Shown one piece after another: positions 53,699 through 62,236 of a stretch of DNA of 64,000 nt. The stretch lies in the NCBI RefSeq assembly GCF_000212355.1, contig NC_015496.1:620001-684000 (forward strand). Reading direction: 5' to 3'. A program made the translations under genes and the position numbers. Below the pieces are notes generated by a model. The model saw only the letters and a program-made list of their open reading frames with translations. It did no database searches and was not told the DNA's origin. Within the stretch, counting starts at the first letter, position 1. Each line of letters starts with the position of its first letter. The stretch comes from Dokdonia sp. 4H-3-7-5. GTDB lineage: Bacteria; Bacteroidota; Bacteroidia; Flavobacteriales; Flavobacteriaceae.

Positions 53699-55054
53699 AT
53701 GCTTAATATATCAAACAATCAACTTAATAAGAAGATAGATGTAGGTGGCTATTCGGCTTTTGCTAAGGCGCACAAGACAAGGCACTATAAATACTTCAAT
53801 AGATTCTTACTAGCCTTTGCTATCATAGGTGTAATTGTACTCTTTTTACCATGGACTCAAAACGTTAATGGCAAAGGTTATGTCACTACATTAACTCCAG
53901 ATCAAAGACCGCAAACTATACAATCTCCTATTCCTGGACGTGTAGAACAGTGGTACGTACTAGAAGGCGACTATGTAGCAAAAGGAGATACTATTTTGCG
54001 CATTTCTGAAATCAAGAATGAGTATCAAGATCCTCTCCTTGCAGAACGTACGAGACAACAACGCGATGCAAAAAGTAATGCTGTTGGTTCTTATAAATCT
54101 AAGGTAGTAGCTCTTGAAAATCAATTAGGCGCTTTACAACGTGAACGTGCACTAAAACTAGAACAAGCAGAAAACAAATTAAAGCAAGCTCGTTTTAAAG
54201 TACAAAGCGATAGTATTGATCTTGTTGCGGCGACTACTAATCGAGATATTGCTTTAAAACAATATGAACGTACTGCTACGCTAGAGGCAGAAGGTTTAAA
54301 ATCTACAGCAGATGTAGAAGACAAGAGACTTAAACTACAAGAGACAGAGGCTAAGCTTATTTCTCAAAACAATAAATTACTAGCGAGCAAGAACAATGTT
54401 CTTAATGCTTCTATTGATATATCGAGAACTAGTGCGGAATATGCTGAAAAAATAAGCAAAGCGCAAAGTGATAAGTTTAGCGCATCCAGTGCGCAATATG
54501 ATACAGAAGCGCAAGTGAGTAAACTAGCGAATGCAAGTACCAACTACGAGATGCGTAGTGCACTGCAGTATATTACAGCTCCTCAAAATGGATTTATAAA
54601 TAAAGCTATTAAATCAGGTATAGGTGAGACTTTTAAAGAAGGAGAGCAACTAGTAGGCATTATGCCTGCAGACTATGACCTCGCCGTGGAGACTTTTGTG
54701 AGACCTATAGACTTACCGCTTATACATGCTGGGGAAAAAATACGTGTTCAGTTTGACGGGTGGCCGGCAATCGTTTTTAGTGGATGGCCAGATGCCTCTT
54801 TCGGGACCTATGGAGGAACCGTAGTTGCTGTCGAAACATTCATAAGTACAAATGGAAAATTTAGAGTACTTATTGCACCAGATAAAGAAGCAGAGGATTG
54901 GCCAAAAAATGTACGCGTAGGCTCTGGAGCACAAACTATCGCCTTACTACAAGATGTTCCTATCTGGTACGAGTTATGGAGACAGCTTAACGGGTTTCCA
55001 CCAGATTACTATTTGCCAGAAGGTACTTTAACGCCTAGAAAAGAGAAAAAATGA
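53699..55054 (+). CDS. HlyD-family membrane-fusion protein
   Basis: A 451-residue adaptor. An N-terminal membrane helix is at about residues 33-50 (FLLAFAIIGVIVLFLPW). The first biotinyl-lipoyl-like half has SPIPGRVEQWYVLEGDYVAKGDTILRI, followed by a long alpha-helical coiled coil (about residues 100-275) and the second half with APQNGFINKAIKSGIGETFKEGEQL. It bridges the ABC exporter and the TolC-like channel. At 53755-53770 it encodes AFAKAH with codons that break the palindrome at four third positions. It overlaps the channel gene by 4 bases. Confidence 0.9.
   Translation: MLNISNNQLNKKIDVGGYSAFAKAHKTRHYKYFNRFLLAFAIIGVIVLFLPWTQNVNGKGYVTTLTPDQRPQTIQSPIPGRVEQWYVLEGDYVAKGDTILRISEIKNEYQDPLLAERTRQQRDAKSNAVGSYKSKVVALENQLGALQRERALKLEQAENKLKQARFKVQSDSIDLVAATTNRDIALKQYERTATLEAEGLKSTADVEDKRLKLQETEAKLISQNNKLLASKNNVLNASIDISRTSAEYAEKISKAQSDKFSASSAQYDTEAQVSKLANASTNYEMRSALQYITAPQNGFINKAIKSGIGETFKEGEQLVGIMPADYDLAVETFVRPIDLPLIHAGEKIRVQFDGWPAIVFSGWPDASFGTYGGTVVAVETFISTNGKFRVLIAPDKEAEDWPKNVRVGSGAQTIALLQDVPIWYELWRQLNGFPPDYYLPEGTLTPRKEKK
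53755..53770. repeat. Decayed palindrome copy in the HlyD gene
   Basis: 12 of 16 bases match; all changes are synonymous and the peptide AFAKA is kept. Confidence 0.6.
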
Positions 55055-56454
55055 GGTTACTTATAAAATATACAGTACTTGTGTTGTGTTACGCTTTCGC
55101 GAAAGCGGGACTAGCTCAAACACCTGTACTTTCTCCACAAAGTATTTCTTTTGAGGAATACTTAGGGTATGTAAAGCAACATCATCCATTAATCAAGCAA
55201 GCCGAATTAGTGTTAAGCACAGGAGAAGCAAATCTGCTCAAAGCAAGAGGAGGTTTTGATCCCAAAATTGAGGTAGACTATGACCGTAAAAAGTTTAAAG
55301 ACACCGAATATTTTGATCAGCTTAACGCTACTTTTAAAATCCCTACATGGTACGGAATTGAGCTAAAAGGAAGTTTTGAAGAAAACACAGGTGAGTTTCT
55401 CAATCCTAATCTTACAGTTCCCGAAGATGGATTATATAGCGCCGGAGTTTCCTTTGCACTAGCACAAGGGCTACTTATTAATGAACGTATGGCTACGTTA
55501 AAGAAAGCACGCTTTTTTGAACAGCAAACCATTGCAGATCGTGACTTACTCGTAAACAACTTAATTTATGAGGCGAGCTTGGCTTATTTTGACTGGGTAG
55601 AAGCAGAAAATGAAAAAGCTATTTACGGTACTTTTTTAGAGAATGCCACCACCAGACTAGACGCCGTAACAAGAAGCGTAGCAGAAGGTGACAAAGCGGC
55701 CATAGACATTACAGAAGCTAGAATCACTGCTCAAACAAGACGTCTTGATCTAGAAGCTGCCTCGCTTAAGGCTCAAAAGGCACGCCTAGTTGCGAGTAAT
55801 TTTTTATGGATAGATGGTATTCCATTAGAAATACAAGAAACGGTGTATCCAGAAAAACCTGAGCTTGCAGTACTGGACGCCTCTCTATTATTAGTAGGAA
55901 TCACAGATACCTCGGTTTTTTTAAATAATCACCCTAAGCTTAAAAGTCTAGACGCAAAAATTGATGGCTTAGAAGTAGATCGATTTTTAAAGAAAAACAA
56001 GTTGCTTCCTAAGGTAAACTTGCAATACAATTTTCTATCACCAGATGCAGATCGCTTAGATGGTTTTAATACGGCAAATTACAAGGCTTTTGTAGATGTG
56101 AGCTTTCCTATTTTCTTGCGTAAGGAACGCGGAGATTTAAATCTCGCTAAGCTTAAAGTTCAAGACGCCGAGTTTGAACGTACAGCAACTTCCCTGGCTA
56201 TCAAAAACAAGCTTGACGCCACAGAGGCAGAGATTACATCCCTTTTAGAACAAAATAACCTCATCACTGAGATTGTGGTAGATTATGAAGCCCTTGTAAA
56301 AGCTGAGGAGCGTAAATTTTTTCTAGGAGAAAGTTCACTATTCCTCATTAATTCCCGCGAGCAAAAGTTAATAGACGCAAGACTTAAAGCAAATGCCCTT
56401 TCTGTAAAGGAACTTACGGCAAAGGCAAAGTTGTATAATGCGGCAGGGCTATAA
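55051..56454 (+). CDS. TolC-family outer-membrane efflux protein
   Basis: A 467-residue outer-membrane channel. The signal peptide runs to about residue 22 (CYAFAKAGLAQ), with a perfect palindrome copy (55092-55107) in it. Two similar halves contain long helices (SFEEYLGYVKQHHPLIKQAEL, VRSVAEGDKAAIDITEARIT-like and a second set after residue 230), as usual for TolC. It completes the exporter operon with the upstream ABC protein and adaptor. A terminator follows (56497). Confidence 0.9.
   Translation: MRLLIKYTVLVLCYAFAKAGLAQTPVLSPQSISFEEYLGYVKQHHPLIKQAELVLSTGEANLLKARGGFDPKIEVDYDRKKFKDTEYFDQLNATFKIPTWYGIELKGSFEENTGEFLNPNLTVPEDGLYSAGVSFALAQGLLINERMATLKKARFFEQQTIADRDLLVNNLIYEASLAYFDWVEAENEKAIYGTFLENATTRLDAVTRSVAEGDKAAIDITEARITAQTRRLDLEAASLKAQKARLVASNFLWIDGIPLEIQETVYPEKPELAVLDASLLLVGITDTSVFLNNHPKLKSLDAKIDGLEVDRFLKKNKLLPKVNLQYNFLSPDADRLDGFNTANYKAFVDVSFPIFLRKERGDLNLAKLKVQDAEFERTATSLAIKNKLDATEAEITSLLEQNNLITEIVVDYEALVKAEERKFFLGESSLFLINSREQKLIDARLKANALSVKELTAKAKLYNAAGL
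55092..55107. repeat. Palindrome copy 18 (perfect 16-mer)
   Basis: In the TolC-like gene, AFAKA frame, within the signal peptide. Confidence 0.98.
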
Positions 56455-56496
56455 ATCCATCATGACATTGCGATAGCAACTTATTATTAAGCATAA

Positions 56497-56531
56497 AAAA
56501 GCCGTAATTCTATATAAGAATTACGGCTTTT
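56497..56531. terminator. Bidirectional terminator after the TolC-like gene
   Basis: A 15-bp perfect stem (AAAAGCCGTAATTCT with AGAATTACGGCTTTT), 5-base loop, with A and T tracts at both ends. It lies between convergent genes. Confidence 0.9.
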
Positions 56532-56552
56532 ACTTTTAAAAATCATCAGAAG

Positions 56553-59500
56553 TTATTCTTTCTTGTCGCTACCGCTTTCTTTTACTTTCTTACGGTTATC
56601 ACTACCACGACGGTCTATCAATTTATTAAAAGGATCTATTCCAGCTTCTACTGGTTTCTCATCAACTATCACATCAAAACCATTGTTGATGTCGCTCACT
56701 TTCACTTTCTTTAGATACAGTACATTCACTGCTCCTGTTTCCTTATCCTCTTCGCCAAAAACCCCTAGCTCAATATAATCTGCTAGTGGTAAGGATGCAA
56801 TGGCATCCTCCTCACCTTCTGGAGTAAATGAAAGACTATCGCCTGTGATGGACTTATATTCTTTTTTACCCTTCTTTTTTGAACGATACTTACTTATAAT
56901 CGCATCTATATGTACAGCATAACTACCATCTGGCAATTCTGTATAAGTGGCATCTTCTACTTTGTTATCATAAAGCGTGATGGTCTCAAACATATCTGTA
57001 ACTAGATATTTAAGCGAGTCTGGTGTTACCGCTTTTATATCTGCCACAAACTCTGTAGCTACTGGATAAGGACGTCCTTTAAATTGATATTTCTCGGCAA
57101 AGCGTTTTGCCACACCGTTAAAGACATCTTCTCCTAAGTAATCACTCATAGCATATAATACTAATGATCCCTTCTGATAATGAATATACTGTTGGTTCTC
57201 ATTATACATTAACGGCTGCTCCTTAATCTGCTCGCCAGTTCTACCAGTAAGATATCCATCCATCGCGTCTTTTAAGAAACGACGCATCTGGTTTTTACCA
57301 TAGGTTTTCTCAAGCACCTTGAGCGAACTATACTCAGACATACTTTCTGACAGTAATGTTGCTCCTTTAGCCTGTGCTCCTATTACTTGGTGAGCCCACC
57401 ACTGGTGTGCTAGCTCATGAGCAGTTATTGCCAGCGGATAATCTACTGCATCTTGATCATCATCATCTACATCTGCTACAAAACCTACCCCTTCGCTAAA
57501 AGGGATTGTGTTTGCAAAGGCCTGTGCAAAGCTTCCATAAGCCTTAGGAAACTCTATAATTCGAACTTGCTTATGCTGGTAAGGTGTATAATTCTCGTTA
57601 TAATAAGCGAGACCCTTTTTCATACCATTCATCATACGATCAAGGTTATACGTATGACCAGGATTGTAATAAATCTCTAGATTAATTCCTTGGTATTCTT
57701 CTCGCATCACTTCATATTCTGCACTTAAGAAAGAATAGAAATTGAGCATTTTTGAATCCATTTTGTAATGAAAATACTTTCTTCCATCCTCTTCCCACTC
57801 CTTTATAAGGTATCCAGGCGCAATCGCTATTTGCTTTGGGGAAGTACTCAACGTAGCCTCAAAGTCTATCCAGTCACTATAACCTCCTATATAACTACGA
57901 TCTCTTGCTCCAGGAGCATCTGGATCTGGTAAGCGGTCCTTAGGTGCAAGATCATACTTTTCACGTAGTTGTGTGTTTCTTAATTCAAAATTATCATTGT
58001 AACCTATAGAAGGAAACATGCCATAGTTGACAAAGGTTCCATTAGTAGAAATAGGCGATTTATCATCTAGAAATTTGTTCTCCTCATTATGCATGGTAAA
58101 CTTAAACACTAAAGTATCTCCAGGCTTCATAGGCTTACTAAAAGCATACATTTTATAGTTGTAGTCTTCATTATCATAAACCACTTCTGCATCTCTATCT
58201 AGCGTGATTTCTGTAGGATAATCTGTGAGGTTCACATGTAAAGTATCTATGGCTACACTATCCTTATTAACCATTGTAAAGGTCGCTCCTGCTTTAAAAT
58301 CTCTCGTTTTTGGATACATATCCATAAACGTATTTACTGCAATAAGCCTAGGTTGTGGTATTCCTGCATACTTTCCTAAATCTCTTTCGGCTTGCACACG
58401 TAGTTCTTCACGTTCTTTTCCTGTGAGTAATTCATTCTCTACATTATTGACGTACCAAGAGTAACTACCTATCCCTAAAAATATCACTAGAGAAACTGCT
58501 GCTGTTGCTATGATGGGTGTAGATAATCTCGCTTTCGCGAAAGCGATACGACCTTTTACATTGGTCCCCACACCGCGTCTGTAGAATAAGATAGCTGCCA
58601 TTAAAAGAATAACGCCAAATGAAATCCAATACACTCTAAACGTATAAAAACGAGGTAACACCGTACCATAACCATCAAAATCTGAAGGGCTAGGTGTACC
58701 ACCCGAATTGAAATCATAAATAGCTTGCTCTACTCCAATTGCATTTTGCAATAACGGAATCGCGACAGCAAGCACTAATAAAGTTACTAGGCCAAGCCAT
58801 TTATTTTTAATCAATGTATGCACGAAAAGCGCCATCAAAATCCACGGAATATACTTCCAGATATTGATAAAAAAAGCTTGAAATACATAAAGGTCTATCT
58901 GGTAATCATAAAAGCCATTTGCCGTTTGAAATGCTAGACCACAAAGAATAAGTACTACTTGTAAAAAGCCTGTCATAAGAAATAGCGATATCCCTTTTGA
59001 CACTAGAAATACCCAGTCTTTTGTAGGCGTTACATCGACTATCTGGTTGAGATGAGCTGCCCTAGAGCGATCCATCAAGAATCCAGCATACAGATGAATA
59101 AGTAAAAATGAAAATATGATAATGTATGCAGATGGCTCTGCAAGCATGGTCCACGTTTTTGGTAGTATAGCCGTGTTAAAAATGAGCTGAGAAAAACTCA
59201 TCATTACAATGGTAAGTACAATGGCTAGAAAACTGATAATAATAAACGGCCAGCCTGTAATTATATATTTAGTATCACTTTTTACCAATAGCCATAGGGT
59301 TTTTAATTGCCCAACAAGAGAGAAATCTGTAGATACTGCTGGCATTTCAATGTTTCTTACTTCACTAAAGTTTTTCTTAGTTGCTCTTACCGTCTTTTTC
59401 TTGAAAAGACGAATGGTCATTGCATGTTGAGAAAAATTAAAGCGTGCAATAATCCCAAATAAAATTGCAAATGAAATGAGTGCCCATAATAAACGGTTAT

Positions 59501-60233
59501 ACAGCAATGCTCCCACCATAGGTATAGAACGATTATTTTGTTCAATAGGAGTCCAGTACTCTGTCGCATTTGCCAGTGCCACATTTGCCATAGGGTCTAA
59601 TAATGAGAACCAAAATTTGTCATCTGCATTATCAGCCATGCTTGTAGCGATAAGCTGTATGATAATCATGGTGAGTATGGCCATGAAACCTATATTCATG
59701 TTACGTGTGAACACCACAATAGCAAAAACTATAGCACTATAAAAAAGTACGTTAGGGAAAATTATGAACGCAAATGGCTGTATATAGTTCCATAATCCAA
59801 AAGGCCCCAAAAGTTCTTCATTTGTTCCAGGCAATATAGAACCTATCAATAACCCTAAAATAGTCGCAGCGGCAATACAAAGATTTACCGTTATTGCTGC
59901 AGAGAATTTTGCTAGAAGGTACTGCACCTTTGTAAGGGGATAAGAATACAATACATTATGCATATTATTTTTAAAATCTCTATCTATAGTTCCTCCAGTA
60001 ATTGATGGAATTAACAAATAAGATAGCAATGCCAGCTGGGATAAAATACCCGTTATTGCCAGCGGACTATTAAGATATACATTGCTAGTTACAGTGACAT
60101 TATCACTACTAAACACGCCTAACCCAGCTGCCATAATCAAGACACCTAGTAAAAACATGATTGCTGCAAAAATGTAAAAAAGTGGCTTCTTAAACCACGT
60201 TCTTATTTCGTGTAGATATATTGTGCTGAACAT
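56553..60233 (-). CDS. ABC transporter permease fused to an M1-family aminopeptidase
   Basis: A 1226-residue protein. Residues of about 1-600 are an ABC-2-type permease with about twelve membrane helices in two sets. Residues of about 630-1226 are an M1 peptidase: the zinc motif HELAHQWWAH with the downstream Glu in SESMSEYSSL. The gene for an ATPase follows upstream at 60235 on the same strand. Family knowledge: this fusion is common in Bacteroidota, its role unclear. A perfect palindrome copy (58530-58545, 18 bp with extension) lies at the last membrane helix. Confidence 0.92.
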   Translation of the reverse strand: MFSTIYLHEIRTWFKKPLFYIFAAIMFLLGVLIMAAGLGVFSSDNVTVTSNVYLNSPLAITGILSQLALLSYLLIPSITGGTIDRDFKNNMHNVLYSYPLTKVQYLLAKFSAAITVNLCIAAATILGLLIGSILPGTNEELLGPFGLWNYIQPFAFIIFPNVLFYSAIVFAIVVFTRNMNIGFMAILTMIIIQLIATSMADNADDKFWFSLLDPMANVALANATEYWTPIEQNNRSIPMVGALLYNRLLWALISFAILFGIIARFNFSQHAMTIRLFKKKTVRATKKNFSEVRNIEMPAVSTDFSLVGQLKTLWLLVKSDTKYIITGWPFIIISFLAIVLTIVMMSFSQLIFNTAILPKTWTMLAEPSAYIIIFSFLLIHLYAGFLMDRSRAAHLNQIVDVTPTKDWVFLVSKGISLFLMTGFLQVVLILCGLAFQTANGFYDYQIDLYVFQAFFINIWKYIPWILMALFVHTLIKNKWLGLVTLLVLAVAIPLLQNAIGVEQAIYDFNSGGTPSPSDFDGYGTVLPRFYTFRVYWISFGVILLMAAILFYRRGVGTNVKGRIAFAKARLSTPIIATAAVSLVIFLGIGSYSWYVNNVENELLTGKEREELRVQAERDLGKYAGIPQPRLIAVNTFMDMYPKTRDFKAGATFTMVNKDSVAIDTLHVNLTDYPTEITLDRDAEVVYDNEDYNYKMYAFSKPMKPGDTLVFKFTMHNEENKFLDDKSPISTNGTFVNYGMFPSIGYNDNFELRNTQLREKYDLAPKDRLPDPDAPGARDRSYIGGYSDWIDFEATLSTSPKQIAIAPGYLIKEWEEDGRKYFHYKMDSKMLNFYSFLSAEYEVMREEYQGINLEIYYNPGHTYNLDRMMNGMKKGLAYYNENYTPYQHKQVRIIEFPKAYGSFAQAFANTIPFSEGVGFVADVDDDDQDAVDYPLAITAHELAHQWWAHQVIGAQAKGATLLSESMSEYSSLKVLEKTYGKNQMRRFLKDAMDGYLTGRTGEQIKEQPLMYNENQQYIHYQKGSLVLYAMSDYLGEDVFNGVAKRFAEKYQFKGRPYPVATEFVADIKAVTPDSLKYLVTDMFETITLYDNKVEDATYTELPDGSYAVHIDAIISKYRSKKKGKKEYKSITGDSLSFTPEGEEDAIASLPLADYIELGVFGEEDKETGAVNVLYLKKVKVSDINNGFDVIVDEKPVEAGIDPFNKLIDRRGSDNRKKVKESGSDKKE
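58529..58546. repeat. Palindrome copy 19 (extended to 18 bp)
   Basis: TCGCTTTCGCGAAAGCGA. In the permease-peptidase gene, AFAKA frame. Confidence 0.98.
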
Positions 60234-60234
60234 A

Positions 60235-61125
60235 TTACTGTACGTTTTCAGGTTGGTTCTGATTTAACGTAGTAAAATATACGTCCTCTAGAGTTGCTAC
60301 AGCAGATTCAAAACCTTCTCTTGGCGTGGTTGTACTATAGACTCTCACATCTAAATCATTGGTATCATTAAAGCTCGATGAAATCACATTGTACTGCTTT
60401 TGTAGCTCATCTATTTTATCTCTAGAAGCACTTATCTTCCAGATATGACCAGATAGACTTTGCACAAGCTCTTTTGGTGTACTTTGCGATAAGATTCTTC
60501 CTCCATTGAGAATTGCCATATCAGTACATAGTTCCTTAACATCATCCACAATATGCGTAGAGAAAATAACAATGTGATTAGTCCCTATCTCACGTAATAC
60601 ATTTAAAAACCGGTGTCTCTCTGCAGGATCTAAACCAGCAGTAGGCTCATCTACAATAATAAGTTTAGGATTATTAAGTAAGAGTTGTGCAATACCAAAA
60701 CGTTGCTTCATTCCTCCAGAGTAGCCAGCAACGTGCTTATCCCGCACATCACTAAGGTTTGTAACCTCAAGTGCTTTATCTACAATTGCGTTGCGCTCTG
60801 CTTTATTTGTAATCCCCTTCAAACTTGCAAAATAATGTAAGAGGTCGCTTGCGCTCATTTTTGGGTACACCCCAAATTCTTGTGGTAAATAGCCCAAGGT
60901 TTTTCTAAACTCAATTTTATTGTTAAGAATATCAAGTCCATTAAACTCTATGCTTCCTGTATCTGGTTCTTGAAGCGTGGCTATGGTTCTCATAAGAGAT
61001 GATTTTCCTGCACCGTTAGGCCCTAAAAGTCCAAACATTCCTGCCTTAATATCTATAGTTACATCATCTAAGGCTTTTACACCATTGCTATATGTTTTTG
61101 AAACATTCTTTAAACTGAGAATCAT
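60235..61125 (-). CDS. ABC transporter ATPase
   Basis: A 296-residue ATPase with Walker A GPNGAGKSS, signature YSGGMKQRFG, Walker B LIIVDEPTAGLDP and switch His in STHIVDDV. The C-terminal 80 residues are an extension typical of ABC-2 ATPases. It partners the permease-peptidase fusion, whose start follows its stop after one base, so the two are co-transcribed. Confidence 0.95.
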   Translation of the reverse strand: MILSLKNVSKTYSNGVKALDDVTIDIKAGMFGLLGPNGAGKSSLMRTIATLQEPDTGSIEFNGLDILNNKIEFRKTLGYLPQEFGVYPKMSASDLLHYFASLKGITNKAERNAIVDKALEVTNLSDVRDKHVAGYSGGMKQRFGIAQLLLNNPKLIIVDEPTAGLDPAERHRFLNVLREIGTNHIVIFSTHIVDDVKELCTDMAILNGGRILSQSTPKELVQSLSGHIWKISASRDKIDELQKQYNVISSSFNDTNDLDVRVYSTTTPREGFESAVATLEDVYFTTLNQNQPENVQ

Positions 61126-61255
61126 ACCTGTTGCTTTTTAGTTGTAGCATAGGTATGACTTATATAGCGTTTGTTACAAGTAATTATATAAATAAAGAAG
61201 AAATAGCTAAAGACAGCCTATTTGAGTGCACATAGCTTTGAGAAAAGCTCGCCCT

Positions 61256-61345
61256 TTAATTTAATTTTATAAAAGAATGCCTTTTGAGACGTTCATCTAC
61301 ATCATTTGCTAAACCAATGTAATTCAAAGAGGATATGAGTTTCAT
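61256..61345 (-). pseudogene. Remnant of a GIY-YIG endonuclease
   Basis: A 29-codon open stretch on the minus strand encodes LNYIGLANDVDERLKRHS, which fits the core Y-x-G-x-(T/A)-N-x-x-x-R-x-x-x-H of the GIY-YIG family. The upstream GIY strand and the downstream part are missing or interrupted by stops. This looks like a decayed small URI/GIY-YIG gene rather than a complete one. The surrounding 260 bases hold no other coding sequence. Confidence 0.45.
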
Positions 61346-61384
61346 ATTGCTCAAAAAGCATTAGCAATAAATAGCATACGAACC

Positions 61385-61963
61385 TTAGTTGGAAAAACCT
61401 TTTATGATAGCCAATCTTGCGCCTAAGTCTAAACATTCTAAAAAAGCTTCTTGTCTTTCAAATAAAAATCCATTTGCATTAAAGACCATTTCATAACTAT
61501 CAGTTTTTAAACTCATCTCCATTGGATCTATAGAATACTGTTGTTTTGTCAGCCCCAAATAGCGTGATTGTAATACTGAAAAACCAAGCTTTAATAAAAT
61601 CCACATGGGAGAGAAAGGAATTGGATTAATCTTCTCTTCACCTCGTATTAACTTTATCTCTATAATATCTGATTTGACAATCGGCACTAATGACCGTTTT
61701 CCTGAAAAATTTGAGTGAAGTAGCAGCCCTTTACCTCTAATTTCTAAATTGCATTTAGAGTTAACTTTCAATTTTTCTGAACTACTCGTTTTATTCTCAA
61801 AAGAACTGAGAAACATTCCAACACCACCTACTACCCTGCGGTTCTTCCAATTAAACTTAAGTGCTTTACCTATAAGTTTATCAATATTCTTGCTATCAAT
61901 ATTCCCGTCAGTTAAAATCATTTTACAATTTCTAAATAATTTCTTTATGATTTGTCGAACCAA
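61385..61963 (-). CDS. Protein of unknown function
   Basis: A 192-residue soluble protein with basic N-terminus. The ATG at about codon 15 (MILTDGNID) is also possible as the start. The second half shows alternating strands (KGLLLHSNFSGKRSLVPIVKSDIIEIKLI, given in part), loosely like a PH/GRAM-type beta barrel. I do not recognise it. It lies alone between the nuclease remnant and tRNA-Val. Confidence 0.6.
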   Translation of the reverse strand: MVRQIIKKLFRNCKMILTDGNIDSKNIDKLIGKALKFNWKNRRVVGGVGMFLSSFENKTSSSEKLKVNSKCNLEIRGKGLLLHSNFSGKRSLVPIVKSDIIEIKLIRGEEKINPIPFSPMWILLKLGFSVLQSRYLGLTKQQYSIDPMEMSLKTDSYEMVFNANGFLFERQEAFLECLDLGARLAIIKGFSN

Positions 61964-62025
61964 TATAATATCGATTGAGACTAGAAGAAAATAATATGTA
62001 GATGTAGAAACTCATACAAACCAAA

Positions 62026-62051
62026 AAAGGCTCCCATTTCTGGAAGCCTTT
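62026..62051 (-). terminator. Terminator of tRNA-Val
   Basis: On the minus strand AAAGGCTTCC and GGGAGCCTTT form a 10-bp stem (one G-T pair), followed by a run of Ts. It begins two bases after the tRNA 3' end. Confidence 0.8.
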
Positions 62052-62052
62052 G

Positions 62053-62127
62053 TGGGCGCAGAGGGATTCGAACCCCCGACCCCTTGGGTGTAAACCAAGT
62101 GCTCTGAACCAACTGAGCTATGCGCCC
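62053..62127 (-). tRNA. tRNA-Val(TAC)
   Basis: A full cloverleaf on the minus strand. Acceptor GGGCGCA pairs with TGCGCCC; the D stem is GCTC/GAGC; the anticodon stem CTTGG/CCAAG closes the loop TTTACAC with anticodon TAC (reads GUA, valine); T stem GGGGG/CCCTC has loop TTCGAAT. The CCA end is not encoded. A terminator follows. Confidence 0.95.
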
Positions 62128-62236
62128 CGATATTTTATAATCAGGTAACAATAAAATCTTGACTACTGCCTTTCTCTTATTGCGGGTGCAAATATAGAAT
62201 TAAAGTTTAATAGTTTGAAATCTTTTTGAAGAAAAA

